Under the pieces are notes generated by a model. That model did no database searches, was not told the DNA's origin, and saw only the letters and a program-made list of their open reading frames with translations. 64,000 nucleotides of DNA from Streptomyces bungoensis (GTDB taxonomy: Bacteria; Actinomycetota; Actinomycetes; Streptomycetales; Streptomycetaceae): NCBI RefSeq assembly GCF_001514215.1, contig NZ_KQ948852.1:191254-255253 (forward strand), given 5' to 3'. A program made the position numbers and the translations under genes. This document shows, piece after piece, positions 1 to 8,402 of the stretch (the stretch's first letter is position 1; each line of letters begins with the position of its first letter).

Positions 1-1012
1 CGCGGGCGGTCGCCGTGGCCGGGTCCAGCGCGTCGACGACGCGCACGCGGCCCACCGGCTGCCCGCCACCGAGCAGCGGCTCGCCCGCGAACCCGGACAG
101 CGGGCCCGGATCGACGCCCGCGCGGGCCAGTGCGGCCGCGGCGACCGGGATACGGGCCCGGTTCGCACCGTCGGCGATCTTGACCGCTATGGCGCGGCCG
201 TCGGGCAGCGCGGCGACCTGCACGCCCTCGAATCCGTCCTTGGCGAGCAGACCCGGCACGGCCCGCATCAGCGCGGCGACGTCCCGCCGGGCGCCGGAGG
301 CCATCTCGGCGTGCTCGCGCATCGCGTCGGCGACCCGGGCCTCGGGCGTGCCGGGCGCGGCCGTGGCGATGCGGGCGGCGGCGCGGGCGAGCCCGTGCAG
401 GGAGACGGCGAACAGGGGCGCGCCGCAGCCGTCCACGGTGACCCGGGCGATGCCCTGGCCGGTCAGGTCCTCGACGGTCTTGGCGACGGCCTGCTGGAGC
501 GGGTGCGCCGGGTCCAGGTAGTCCGCGCGGGACCAGCCGTTCAGGGCGGTGGTCCACAGCATCGCCGCGTGCTTGCCGGAGCAGTTCTGGGCGAGGCGGG
601 AGGGCAGCCGGCCCTCGCGTATCCAGGTGTCGCGCACGACCGGGTCGTACGGCAGGTCGGGGACGTTGCGCAGGTCGTCCTCGGTGAGACCGGCGAGTTC
701 CAGGATCCGCCGGGCGCCGGCGAGGTGGCGTTCCTCGCCGGAGTGGCTGGCGGCGGCCAGGGACAGCAGTTCCCCGTCGAGGGGCAGCCCGGCCCGCAGC
801 ATGGCCACGGCCTGGACGGGCTTGAGGGCGGAGCGCGGGTAGAACGCCGCCTCGATGTCGCCGAGCCGGAACTCGACCCGGCCGTCGGCGCCGAGGACGA
901 CGACGGAGCCGTGGTGGACGCCCTCGACGACCCCGCCGCGGACGAGGTGGGCGACGGGGGCGTGGCGGGGTTCACGGACGACGGGTGCGGCCGCGGGGAG
1001 AGTGCTGTACAT
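1..1012 (-). CDS. L-asparaginase II family protein (C-terminus outside window)
   Basis: Reading left from an ATG at 1012, the frame stays open to the window edge for 337 codons. The translation fits the Asparaginase_II family (cytoplasmic bacterial asparaginase-like amidohydrolases that release ammonia from asparagine). Supporting motifs are YPRSALKPVQA near residue 58, NCSGKHAAML near residue 144 and DGCGAP near residue 196, which carry the conserved Ser, Lys and Cys of the family. It lies 133 bp beyond the end of a FadR-type GntR regulator on the same strand, so the regulator is a plausible controller. Only the last residues are missing. The family assignment is firm; the actual substrate is not tested by sequence. 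Confidence 0.85.
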   Translation of the reverse strand, partial: MYSTLPAAAPVVREPRHAPVAHLVRGGVVEGVHHGSVVVLGADGRVEFRLGDIEAAFYPRSALKPVQAVAMLRAGLPLDGELLSLAAASHSGEERHLAGARRILELAGLTEDDLRNVPDLPYDPVVRDTWIREGRLPSRLAQNCSGKHAAMLWTTALNGWSRADYLDPAHPLQQAVAKTVEDLTGQGIARVTVDGCGAPLFAVSLHGLARAAARIATAAPGTPEARVADAMREHAEMASGARRDVAALMRAVPGLLAKDGFEGVQVAALPDGRAIAVKIADGANRARIPVAAAALARAGVDPGPLSGFAGEPLLGGGQPVGRVRVVDALDPATATAR

Positions 1013-1145
1013 CACTGCCTGTATCGGTGGGTGGGGCGGGCCGGCGCGGGTCGCGCGCCGGCGCCGGTGGACGTGCGCGTCGGGCCGGGGTCTCCGGGCG
1101 CCGGCGCGGCCGGGCGAGGGCGTGCGGCGGCGGGGTACCGCTCGC

Positions 1146-1877
1146 TCATGCCCCGGGCCCGTCGTGCGCGGGGAGGTCCGTGCGCGGGGAGCGCACGATG
1201 TCGGTGAGGGTCTTCTCGACGCGGTCCAGGTGGTGACTCATGGCCTCCACCGCGTCGTGCTCGGAGCCGTCGACCAGCGCCTCGACGATCGCCCGGTGCT
1301 CGCGGTTGGACTGCTCGCGGCGTCCGCCCAGTTCGTTGAGGAAGGCCGACTGGCGGGCGAGGGCGTCGCGGATCTCCTCGATGACCCGGCGGAACACCGG
1401 GTTCTGGGCGGCCTCGGCGACGGCCAGGTGGAAGAGGGTGTCCATCGCGACCCAGGCGGTGGTGTCCGTCTCCCGCTCCATGCGGTCCAGGAGGTGCGCC
1501 AGGTGGTCGAGGTTCTCCGGGGTGCGGCGCGCGGCCGCGTATCCGGCGACCGGGATCTCGATGTGGCGGCGCACCTCGAGGAGGTCGCTGGCCGCGTAGT
1601 CGCCGAAGGTGGGGTCCTCCACGCTGCCCGCGACGACGAAGGTGCCCTTGCCGGTCCGGGAGACGGTCAGGCCCATCGTCTGCAGCGCGCGCAGGGCCTC
1701 GCGGAGCACGGGCCGGGACACCTCGAGGGTGCGGCACAGCTCGGCCTCGGAGGGCAGCTTGTCGCCGATGGCGTACTCGCCGCGCTCGATGGCGCCGCGG
1801 AGGTGGCCGAGCACCGCTTCCATCGCGCTGACGCGCCGCGGGACCGCACCACCTGTCTGGCTGTCTGACAGGTTCAC
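1146..1877 (-). CDS. FadR-subfamily GntR transcriptional regulator
   Basis: A 243-residue regulator with an N-terminal GntR winged helix (about residues 15-85, including LPSEAELCRTLEVSRPVLREAL) and a C-terminal all-helical FCD ligand domain (about 100-235). FadR-type regulators usually sense small organic acids and repress neighbouring catabolic genes. The GTG start at 1877 is the longest option. However, a perfect palindrome lies inside codons 3-6 of that start, and an ATG at 1823 gives a protein beginning at the HTH, so the true start may be the shorter one. The downstream asparaginase gene on the same strand is the likely target, and autoregulation through the palindrome is likely. Confidence 0.85.
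   Translation of the reverse strand: MNLSDSQTGGAVPRRVSAMEAVLGHLRGAIERGEYAIGDKLPSEAELCRTLEVSRPVLREALRALQTMGLTVSRTGKGTFVVAGSVEDPTFGDYAASDLLEVRRHIEIPVAGYAAARRTPENLDHLAHLLDRMERETDTTAWVAMDTLFHLAVAEAAQNPVFRRVIEEIRDALARQSAFLNELGGRREQSNREHRAIVEALVDGSEHDAVEAMSHHLDRVEKTLTDIVRSPRTDLPAHDGPGA
1861..1871. promoter_or_regulatory. Putative GntR operator, CTGTCTGACAG palindrome
   Basis: An 11-bp perfect palindrome with a central T, preceded eight bases earlier by a half-site repeat CTGTCTG. Its form (TGTC-N-GACA core) matches operators described for FadR-subfamily regulators such as LldR. It overlaps the first codons of the longest version of the adjacent GntR gene, which fits autoregulation and a downstream start. 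Confidence 0.5.
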
Positions 1878-1926
1878 GGGAGTGATCCTGCGGGCTGCGG
1901 GGCGGGGCTGTCAAGACGGGAGAACG

Positions 1927-1970
1927 CCCACGGGGTGCGGCGCCCGCGTGCAGGCACCGCACCCCGTGGG
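1927..1970 (-). terminator. Strong intrinsic hairpin after uppP
   Basis: A perfect 14-bp stem (1927-1940 pairing with 1957-1970) with a 16-base loop. It lies just past the uppP stop codon on the minus strand and before the GntR gene. There is no clear U-tract, as is usual for Streptomyces terminators. Confidence 0.75.
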
Positions 1971-1986
1971 TGATCAGGAGGTTCGC

Positions 1987-2823
1987 TCAGGCGTTGACCA
2001 CGCCGGCCGCGCACAGGCCGAGGATCGCCGCGCCGGCGATGAGCCGGTAGACGACGAAGGCGTTGAAGGAGTGCTTGGCGACGAACTTCAGCAGCCAGGC
2101 GATGGAGGCGTAGGCGACGACGAAGGACACGACCGTGCCGACGGCCAGCGGGGCGGCGCCCACACCGGCACCGAGGGCGTCCTTCAGCTCGTAGATGCCG
2201 GCGCCGGTCAGGGCCGGGATGCCGAGGAAGAACGACAGGCGGGTGGCGGCGACGCGGTCGAGGTCGAGGATGAGCGCGGTGGACATCGTCGCGCCGGACC
2301 GGGAGAAGCCGGGGAAGAGCAGGGCGAGGATCTGCGAGCAGCCGACCCACATGGCGTCCTTGAGGGAGGTGTCGTCCTCACCGCGCTTGTGCCGGCCCAT
2401 CTGGTCGGCCGCCCACATCACACCCGAGCCGACGATCAGCGATCCGCCGACCACCCAGAGCGAGGCGAGGGGGCCCTCGATCAGCGGCTTGGCGGCAAGA
2501 CCGACCACGACGATCGGGATCGTGGCGTAGATCACCCACCAGGCGAACTTGTAGTCGTGGTGGTAGCGCTCCTCGCGGTTGGTCAGGCCGCGGAACCAGG
2601 CGGAAACGATCCGCTTGATGTCCTTGAAGAAGTACACGAGCACGGCGGCGATGGCACCGACCTGGATGACGGCGGAGAACCCGACGACGGACTTGTCGTC
2701 GACGGGGATGTCCATGAGGCCCTCGGCGATCTTGAGGTGGCCGGTGGAGGACACGGGGAGGAACTCGGTCACCCCCTCGACTACTCCGAGGACGACGGCC
2801 TGACCGACGGAGATGGCGCTCAT
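1987..2823 (-). CDS. uppP: Undecaprenyl-diphosphate phosphatase
   Basis: A 278-residue polytopic membrane protein of the UppP/BacA family. It removes a phosphate from undecaprenyl diphosphate to recycle the lipid carrier of peptidoglycan and other envelope polymers, and extra copies raise bacitracin tolerance. Both family signatures are present: EGVTEFLPVSSTGH near residue 16 and FPGFSRSGATMS near residue 172, supplying the catalytic Glu, Ser and Arg. Length is normal for the family. It is a single-gene unit with its own strong terminator. Streptomyces often carry more than one uppP; nothing here shows which copy this is. Confidence 0.95.
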   Translation of the reverse strand: MSAISVGQAVVLGVVEGVTEFLPVSSTGHLKIAEGLMDIPVDDKSVVGFSAVIQVGAIAAVLVYFFKDIKRIVSAWFRGLTNREERYHHDYKFAWWVIYATIPIVVVGLAAKPLIEGPLASLWVVGGSLIVGSGVMWAADQMGRHKRGEDDTSLKDAMWVGCSQILALLFPGFSRSGATMSTALILDLDRVAATRLSFFLGIPALTGAGIYELKDALGAGVGAAPLAVGTVVSFVVAYASIAWLLKFVAKHSFNAFVVYRLIAGAAILGLCAAGVVNA

Positions 2824-3031
2824 GGGATCCAGTTCTGGGGAGAGGTTGGTCGACAGTGCTGTAGACAGTCTTACTATGCCCGGTCGTACGGCGGTCGGCT
2901 ACGTCCGGGTGCGCGCGAGCAGCCGGTGCGGACGGCGGGCCGCGGCGACGGGCGCCCGGGTACGCCGCGCGTACGTCTCCTTCGGCCCGCCCGTACGGGT
3001 GATCGCGGCCGCGCACCAGGGTACCGCCGGG

Positions 3032-3985
3032 TCAGCCGGCGCCCGGACCCGCACAGACCGCGAGGCCCGGCTCCCAGAGGCTGCCGAGGACCAGGTGGCC
3101 GTCCGCCGCGCAGACGCTGGTGACCATGCGGTAGCCGGAGCCGCGCCGGGTGAGGTGGTGGACGGTGCGGCCCCGGTCGTCCAGGGCCATGACACCGATG
3201 GTGCCGCCCGGCCGGAACGGGGCGCGCACGGCGACGCGGGCGGCGGCGCGCCGCAGGGCGGCCGGGGCGCGGTGCAGCAGATCCAGCGGGGGGATGCGCG
3301 GTGCGGCCAGGGCGACCCAGATCGGGCCGCCGGCGCGGTCGCGCCAGAGGTTGTCCGGCATGCCCGGCAGGGCCGCGAAGGGTTCGGACCGGCCGGCGCG
3401 CGGGCCGGTGAGGTGGTAGCGGGTGAGCCGGCAGGCGCCGGTCTCGGCGATCACCAGGAAGCCTCCGTCGGCGCTCGGGGCGATGCCGTTGGCGAACTGC
3501 AGTCCGTCCAGGAGGACTTCGGGGGCGCCGCCGCCGGGCGGCAGCCGCAGCAGGCGCCCGGTGCCGGTGTGCTCGGCGATGTCGCCGATCCACTGGGCCA
3601 GGGGGTAACGGCGGCTGGAGACCGTGAAGTACACGCTGCCGTCGTCCAGGGCCACGGCGTTGCTGCAGAACCGCAGGGGCTCCCCCGCCACCGAGCCGGC
3701 GAGGACCCGGACCGCGCCGCCCGAGGGTTCGACACGCAGCAGGCCGCGTTCGGCGTCGCACACCAGCAGGCCGCCGTCCGGGAGGAGTTCGAGGCCGAGG
3801 GGGCGGCCCCCGGTGTCGGCGAGTGTCTCCGCGCGGGCCGTGTCCGGGTCCGCGAGGCCACGCACGCGCAGGATGCGGCCGTCCGCCGTCCCGGTCAGGA
3901 CGCCGCCGCCGGGGTCGGCCACCACGTCCTCGGGGCCGCGGCCGCCGAGTCCGACACAGTGCAGCGGGACGAGTCTCGTGGTCAT
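3032..3985 (-). CDS. SMP-30/gluconolactonase-like beta-propeller protein
   Basis: A 317-residue soluble protein whose repeated Gly/Asp-rich blades resemble the SMP-30, gluconolactonase and strictosidine-synthase-like six-bladed propellers. The pattern includes LEDVVADPGGGVLTGTADG-like blade starts, FANGIAPSADGGFLVIAETG and MPDNLWRDRAGGPIWVALA. Enzymes of this group hydrolyse lactones or related esters with a bound divalent metal. The start codon lies 7 bp after the stop of the small HTH gene, so the two form one operon and the regulator probably controls it. No signal peptide is visible. The substrate is unknown. Confidence 0.75.
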   Translation of the reverse strand: MTTRLVPLHCVGLGGRGPEDVVADPGGGVLTGTADGRILRVRGLADPDTARAETLADTGGRPLGLELLPDGGLLVCDAERGLLRVEPSGGAVRVLAGSVAGEPLRFCSNAVALDDGSVYFTVSSRRYPLAQWIGDIAEHTGTGRLLRLPPGGGAPEVLLDGLQFANGIAPSADGGFLVIAETGACRLTRYHLTGPRAGRSEPFAALPGMPDNLWRDRAGGPIWVALAAPRIPPLDLLHRAPAALRRAAARVAVRAPFRPGGTIGVMALDDRGRTVHHLTRRGSGYRMVTSVCAADGHLVLGSLWEPGLAVCAGPGAG

Positions 3986-3992
3986 GTACTGC

Positions 3993-4283
3993 TCACCACC
4001 CCTTCTCGAACAACCGGGACACCTCGGCGATGCGGACCTCGTCGCGCCGGTAGTGGGTACGGCAGCGTATCCGGCGGGTGCGCAGGAGGCCCAGGCGGGC
4101 GAGGAGGTCGAGGTGGGCGGCGGCGGTCCGGCGGGGCACGCCCAGCTTGGCGGCCACGGCCCGCGCGGTGACGCCGTTCGCGGCGGGGTCGCCGCGACGG
4201 CGCCCGGCCGGGAAGTGGGCCGCCGGGTCCCTGAGCCAGTGCAGGATGGTCTGCCGCGTGCTGCCCGAAGGCGTCCCCGTCAT
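3993..4283 (-). CDS. Small winged-helix regulator (ArsR-like)
   Basis: A 96-residue protein that is little more than a winged helix-turn-helix (about residues 35-85: VTARAVAAKLGVPRRTAAAH followed by a LARLGLLR recognition and wing segment). A GGAGG ribosome site stands 8 bases before the ATG. It is the first gene of a two-gene operon with the SMP-30-like protein. No metal-binding cysteine cluster of classical ArsR proteins is present, so a metal role is not supported. It most likely represses its own operon. Confidence 0.7.
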   Translation of the reverse strand: MTGTPSGSTRQTILHWLRDPAAHFPAGRRRGDPAANGVTARAVAAKLGVPRRTAAAHLDLLARLGLLRTRRIRCRTHYRRDEVRIAEVSRLFEKGW

Positions 4284-4358
4284 CCGTACCGCCTCCGTCC
4301 CGGGCCTGCGCGGGCGCCGTGTTCCCGGTTCCCACTGTGGCGCAGCCGGTGCCGCCGC

Positions 4359-4388
4359 GTACCGGACTCCCCGGCCGTTGTCCGGTAC
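4359..4388. other. Inverted repeat GTACCGGAC/GTCCGGTAC
   Basis: Perfect 9-bp arms (4359-4367 and 4380-4388) separated by 12 bases, upstream of the small HTH regulator gene. A third partial copy GTACCGG starts at 4411. It could be the operator of that regulator, whose gene starts 76 bp away on the minus strand, or part of the downstream end of the galactanase transcript. Confidence 0.4.
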
Positions 4389-4426
4389 CGGACGGCCGCC
4401 GGGCCGGCCCGTACCGGGAAAGCGCG

Positions 4427-4460
4427 AGGGGCCCGGCCGTCCCCCTGCGGCCGGGCCCCT
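4427..4460 (-). terminator. Strong hairpin ending the galactanase transcript
   Basis: A perfect 13-bp GC-only stem (4427-4439 with 4448-4460) and 8-base loop, starting 12 bp past the stop codon of the GH53 gene on the minus strand. A typical Streptomyces terminator. Confidence 0.8.
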
Positions 4461-4472
4461 GTCCGCGGTGGT

Positions 4473-6032
4473 TCAGCGGTGGCCGAACCACGACATGGAG
4501 GAGAGCGCCCTGTCGTCGTAGCCGAACAGGGCCTGGTTCTCCCAGCCGTTGCCGGAGGAGGCGTCGGCCGGGTCCCAGCCGTTGCCCGTGACGGCGGTCC
4601 AGGTCGCCTCCCAGTAGAAGACGCCGAGACCACGGTGGTCGGGGACGGCTTCGACGATGCTCGCCACGTCGTTCATCCACCTGGTCTGTCCGGCCACCGT
4701 CGCCGGGTAGCCCGCGACCAGTTCACCGGTGGTGTCGATCTGGTTGGTCAGCGAGTCGTCGCTGTCGAGACGGAACGGGTAGGCGGTCTCGGCCACGAAC
4801 ACCGGCTTGCCGTAGCGGGCGGCCGCGTCGTCCAGAGTGGTCTGGAAGTCGGAGAGCGGGCCGTGCCAGTAGCCGTAGTACGACAGGCCGATCGCGTCGA
4901 ACCGGACGCCGTTCGCGACCGCCTTGTCGAACCACCACTCCGTGCCGGCCTTGTCCCCGCCCTTGGCCAGGTGCAGCGCGACGACGGTGGACGGATTGAC
5001 CGCCTTGACGGCGTCGTAGCCCGAGTTGAGCAGCCCGGCGAGCTGGGTCCAGTTGTCCGTCGATCCCTCGGACCACAGCATGCCGCCGTTGATCTCGTTG
5101 CCCACCTGGACCATGTCGGCGGTGGTGCCCTGGGCCTTGAGCGCGCCCAGGACGTCGTACGTGTGGGTGTACACGTCGGTCTTCAACTGGCTGTAGGAGT
5201 ACCCCGCCCACGCGGCCGGCTTGGTCTGCTTGCCGGGGTCGGCCCAGGTGTCGGAGTAGTGGAAGTCGACCAGCAGCTTCATGCCGGCCGCCTTGATTCG
5301 CCTGGCCGTCGCGAGCACGTGCGCCTTGTCGTTGAAGCCGTCGGCCGGGTTCACCCAGACCTTCAGCCGGGCGTAGTTCATGCCCGCGTCGCGCAGGAGG
5401 GTGACCGCGTCCCCGGTGGTGCCGGAACTCGTCCGGTAGACGCCGCCCTTGGCCTCGCTCTTGGCGAGGGAGGAGATGTCGGCACCATGGATGGACGTAC
5501 CACTGGTACCGGACGTGAAGGTCAGATCGTCCACGTTGATCCAGTTGCCGGCGTTCGCGTCACTGTTGATGCTGACGGTGCACTGGTTGTCGGTCACCTT
5601 GACGGGCGTGACGATGCGGATCCACCCGCTGGACGAGACCGGCAGGTCGGTGCGCTGCTCCGTGCTCCCGCAGTTCTTCACGGCGATGTAGGCGGCCTTC
5701 TGCCCCCCGCTGGAGCGGACCCAGGCGGACAGGACGTACGCGCCGTTCGCCAGTCCGGACAGGTACTGGTACGTCTCCACCTTGTAGGCGCTGGACGCGT
5801 AGTGGCTCAGGCGGTAACTGCCGCCGTGGCCGCCGGACTCGGTGTACGAGGCGCCGTTGTCGCCGTACTCCGACCAGCCGGCCGGGGTGGCCGTGCCGGT
5901 GCCGTCGGACTCGAACCCGCCGTTGGTGAGGGTGCTCGCGGCCTCGGCGGTCTGGGCGGGCAGGGCGGTGAGGGCGAGACCGGCCGCGAGCGGCAGCAGC
6001 AGGACCCTGATGGTGCGTCTGGGATGGAACAT
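4473..6032 (-). CDS. ganB: Secreted arabinogalactan endo-beta-1,4-galactanase, GH53 with N-terminal carbohydrate-binding domain
   Basis: A 519-residue exported enzyme. Residues 1-32 form a signal peptide (Arg-rich start, hydrophobic core, AEA cleavage site). Residues about 33-175 are a jelly-roll carbohydrate-binding module beginning LTNGGFESDGTGTATPAGW. Residues about 180-515 are the GH53 barrel. The acid/base Glu sits in QVGNEINGGMLW and the nucleophile Glu in PVFVAETAYPF. The enzyme cuts beta-1,4-galactan outside the cell, yielding galacto-oligosaccharides for the adjacent ABC importer. It follows the GH42 gene on the same strand, but a strong hairpin lies between them. No LacI-type operator is seen at its own start. 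Confidence 0.93.
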   Translation of the reverse strand: MFHPRRTIRVLLLPLAAGLALTALPAQTAEAASTLTNGGFESDGTGTATPAGWSEYGDNGASYTESGGHGGSYRLSHYASSAYKVETYQYLSGLANGAYVLSAWVRSSGGQKAAYIAVKNCGSTEQRTDLPVSSSGWIRIVTPVKVTDNQCTVSINSDANAGNWINVDDLTFTSGTSGTSIHGADISSLAKSEAKGGVYRTSSGTTGDAVTLLRDAGMNYARLKVWVNPADGFNDKAHVLATARRIKAAGMKLLVDFHYSDTWADPGKQTKPAAWAGYSYSQLKTDVYTHTYDVLGALKAQGTTADMVQVGNEINGGMLWSEGSTDNWTQLAGLLNSGYDAVKAVNPSTVVALHLAKGGDKAGTEWWFDKAVANGVRFDAIGLSYYGYWHGPLSDFQTTLDDAAARYGKPVFVAETAYPFRLDSDDSLTNQIDTTGELVAGYPATVAGQTRWMNDVASIVEAVPDHRGLGVFYWEATWTAVTGNGWDPADASSGNGWENQALFGYDDRALSSMSWFGHR

Positions 6033-6071
6033 CGTCGTCCGTCGTCCCTTCGACGTAACTGGGTGGGGTGT

Positions 6072-6136
6072 CCTCCGGCGGGCCCGGAGGAGAGCCCCTC
6101 CGCCCGCGGCTCTCGTGGCACTCGCGGGCGGAGGGG
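6072..6136 (-). terminator. Intercistronic hairpins between GH42 and GH53 genes
   Basis: Two hairpins lie in the 111-bp gap. One has a perfect 14-bp stem (6095-6108 with 6123-6136, 14-base loop). The second has a 7-bp stem (6072-6078 with 6084-6090). Their position after the GH42 stop suggests partial termination or RNA processing that sets unequal levels of the two enzymes. Confidence 0.6.
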
Positions 6137-6143
6137 AGCCGGC

Positions 6144-8165
6144 TCAGCCGTCGAGTCGTACGACCCGGACGGCCCCCGCCGGGACCGCCAGGCGGCCCGC
6201 GGCGCGTTCGCCCGTCAGCAGCTCGGTGCCGGGTCCGTCCAGCGGCACCTTGGCGTCGGCGGCGGTGTGGTTGATCGCGAAGAGATAGCTGCCCTGCTCC
6301 CCGCTGCGGCGCACGACCTCCACGTCCCGGGGCAGGTCCGCGCGCGGGGCGATCCGCGCGTCGTCGGCGGCCCGGCCGATGACGGCGTCCAGGCCGCGTG
6401 TGTCGAGGCGGGTGGAGACGTACCAGGCGGTGCCCCGGCCGAAGCGGTGCCGGGTGACGGCCGGGCGGCCCGCCGTCAGCCCGTCGGCGTAGGTCCACAC
6501 GGTCTCGGCGCCGCGCGGCACCACGAACTCCGTCCACACGTCCCCGGTGGGCTCCTCGCCGTCGGGCCCGGTCAGGCGCACCCGGTCGTCCCGCAGGAGC
6601 GGCGAGAACTCCTCCACGGTCAGGCCCAGCACGTCCCGCAGCGCGCCCGGGTAGGCGCCCTCGTGCACGGCGTCGTGCTCGTCGACGATGCCGGAGAAGT
6701 ACGACACGACGAGCGTGCCGCCGTCGCGGACGTACTCCGTGAGGTTGCGCCCGGCCGCCTCCGTGGTCAGGTACAGCGCCGGCACGACGACCAGGGGATA
6801 GGCGGACAGGTCGGCCTCGGGGTGGGCGAAGTCGACCGTGAGGTGACGGTCGTAGAGGACCTCGTAGAAGGAGTCGGCGCGCTCGCGGGCGTCGTGGTCC
6901 TCGCTGGGGCGCCAGGACAGGTTCTGCGCCCACCAGGACTGCCAGTCCCAGACCATGGCCGCGTCGGCCTCGGTCCGGGTGCCGCGCAGGGTGCTCAGCG
7001 AGTCGACCGACGCGCCGAGTTCGACGACCTCGCGCCAGACGCGGGTGTCGGTGCCGCCGTGCGGCAGCATCGCGGAGTGGAACTTCTCGGCGCCCCGCCG
7101 GGACTGGCGCCACTGGAAGAACATGGCGCCCTCGGAGCCGCGCGCGACGTGCGCGAGGGAGTTGCGGGCCATCTGGCCGGGGGCCTTGGCGGGGTTGCGC
7201 GGCTGCCAGTTGACGCCCGAGGTGGAGTGCTCCAGCAGCAGCCAGGGGGCGCCGCCCGCGACCGAGCGCGTGAGGTCGGCGGCCATGGCGAGGTTGACGT
7301 GGGTGCGGCGGCCGTCGGTGATCAGGTAGTGGTCGTTGGTGACGAGGTCGACCTCGCGGCCCCAGGCCCAGTAGTCCAGGGAGTCGCACTGGCTGAGCGC
7401 GGTCATGAAGTTGGTCGTCACCGGCACGCCCGGGGAGAGGCGGTGCAGGATGTCGCGCTCCATACGGAAGTTCTCGCGGATGGTGGCGTCGGTGAACCGC
7501 CTGTAGTCCAGGGCCTGGCCGGGGTTGCCGACGGTCGGGGTGGCCCGGGGCGGGTTGATCTGCTCGAGTCCGGTGTAGTGCTGGCCCCAGAAGGCGGTGC
7601 CCCAGGCCTCGTTGACCGCGTCGACGGTGCCGTACGCGGTGGCGAGCCAGCGGCGGAAGTGGGCGGCGCAGGAGTCGCAGTAGCAGGCCGAGACGGGGAC
7701 GCCGTACTCGTTGTGGACGTGCCACATGGCGAGCGCCGGATGGCTTCCGTAGCGTTCGGCGAGCCGGGTGGTGATGGCCGCGGCGGCGGCGCGGTAGTCC
7801 GCGTTGCCGTGGCAGATCGCGCCGCGCGAGCCGAACTCGTGGCGCATGCCCTCCGCGGTCACCGGCAGCGCCTCGGGGTGCGCCCGGTAGAACCAGGCGG
7901 GCGGCGCCACGGTGGGCGTGCCGAGGTCGACCCGGATGCCGTGGGAATGCAGCAGGTCGAGGACCCGGTCCAGCCAGCCGAAGTCGTACGCGCCGGGTGC
8001 GGGCTCCAGCAGGGCCCAGGAGAAGATCCCGACGCTGACCATGGTGACGCCGGCCTCCCGCATCAGCCGGACGTCCTCCTGCCAGACGCTCTCCGGCCAC
8101 TGCTCGGGGTTGTAGTCCCCGCCGAAGGCGAGTCTGGTCAGGCCCCGGGGGCTGGTGTCCGGCAT
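6144..8165 (-). CDS. ganA: Beta-galactosidase, GH42 (intracellular)
   Basis: A 673-residue GH42 enzyme with no signal peptide, expected to trim imported galacto-oligosaccharides to galactose in the cytoplasm. The N-terminal barrel (about 1-390) begins FGGDYNPEQWPESVW. The acid/base Glu is in MWHVHNEYG and the nucleophile Glu in LLLEHSTSGVNWQ. The zinc-site cysteines typical of GH42 are visible as CYCDSC plus the Cys in RGAICHGN. A trimerisation domain and small beta domain follow. I chose the ATG at 8165 because GGGAG stands 7 bases upstream; an in-frame start 14 codons earlier lacks this. It is transcribed divergently from the importer operon, with shared operators between. Confidence 0.95.
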   Translation of the reverse strand: MPDTSPRGLTRLAFGGDYNPEQWPESVWQEDVRLMREAGVTMVSVGIFSWALLEPAPGAYDFGWLDRVLDLLHSHGIRVDLGTPTVAPPAWFYRAHPEALPVTAEGMRHEFGSRGAICHGNADYRAAAAAITTRLAERYGSHPALAMWHVHNEYGVPVSACYCDSCAAHFRRWLATAYGTVDAVNEAWGTAFWGQHYTGLEQINPPRATPTVGNPGQALDYRRFTDATIRENFRMERDILHRLSPGVPVTTNFMTALSQCDSLDYWAWGREVDLVTNDHYLITDGRRTHVNLAMAADLTRSVAGGAPWLLLEHSTSGVNWQPRNPAKAPGQMARNSLAHVARGSEGAMFFQWRQSRRGAEKFHSAMLPHGGTDTRVWREVVELGASVDSLSTLRGTRTEADAAMVWDWQSWWAQNLSWRPSEDHDARERADSFYEVLYDRHLTVDFAHPEADLSAYPLVVVPALYLTTEAAGRNLTEYVRDGGTLVVSYFSGIVDEHDAVHEGAYPGALRDVLGLTVEEFSPLLRDDRVRLTGPDGEEPTGDVWTEFVVPRGAETVWTYADGLTAGRPAVTRHRFGRGTAWYVSTRLDTRGLDAVIGRAADDARIAPRADLPRDVEVVRRSGEQGSYLFAINHTAADAKVPLDGPGTELLTGERAAGRLAVPAGAVRVVRLDG

Positions 8166-8253
8166 TGGATGTCTCCCGTTGGGTCGATCATTTGGGAACG
8201 TGCACACACATCATCGGCGGCGCGAGCCCAACATAACCGCACAGCAACAACCA

Positions 8254-8282
8254 TTGACAAGTGTCCGGGATGTTTCTCTACT
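8254..8282 (+). promoter_or_regulatory. Promoter of the galacto-oligosaccharide importer operon
   Basis: A perfect -35 TTGACA at 8254-8259, 17-bp spacer, and -10 TCTACT at 8277-8282. The last base of the -10 is the first base of the first operator, so repressor binding would block transcription. On the opposite strand TTGTCA followed by a weak -10 may serve the GH42 gene. Confidence 0.7.
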
Positions 8283-8348
8283 GTGAACGCTCACAGACCA
8301 GGACACGGCTCCGCGAGGGGCGGAGTGCCGGGTCTGTGAGCGTTCACA
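8282..8348. promoter_or_regulatory. Paired LacI-family operators in mirror orientation
   Basis: TGTGAACGCTCACA at 8282-8295 and its exact reverse complement TGTGAGCGTTCACA at 8335-8348. Each is itself a 12-of-14 palindrome with a central CG, the LacI-family hallmark. The mirrored match extends to 18 bp per arm (8282-8299 and 8331-8348). Centres are 53 bp apart, about five helical turns, which would allow looping. They are expected to bind the LacI protein encoded at the end of the operon. Confidence 0.85.
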
Positions 8349-8402
8349 TCTTGCATGGCAGGTCCCCGCAGTGGGCGGGGACCCAGGTCAGGGGAGAGAT
8401 CC

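Noticed and set aside
2850-2885. BlaI-type operator near the uppP start (GACAGT repeats and CTGTAGACAG)
   Set aside because: The arms are not a true palindrome and do not match the TACTACA/TGTAGTA form of BlaI sites.
3624-8339. A 1571-codon open frame on the plus strand across the galactanase and galactosidase genes
   Set aside because: It is a shadow of the minus-strand GH53 and GH42 genes. High-GC genes leave opposite frames open; the translation is Arg/Ala/Pro-rich without domains.
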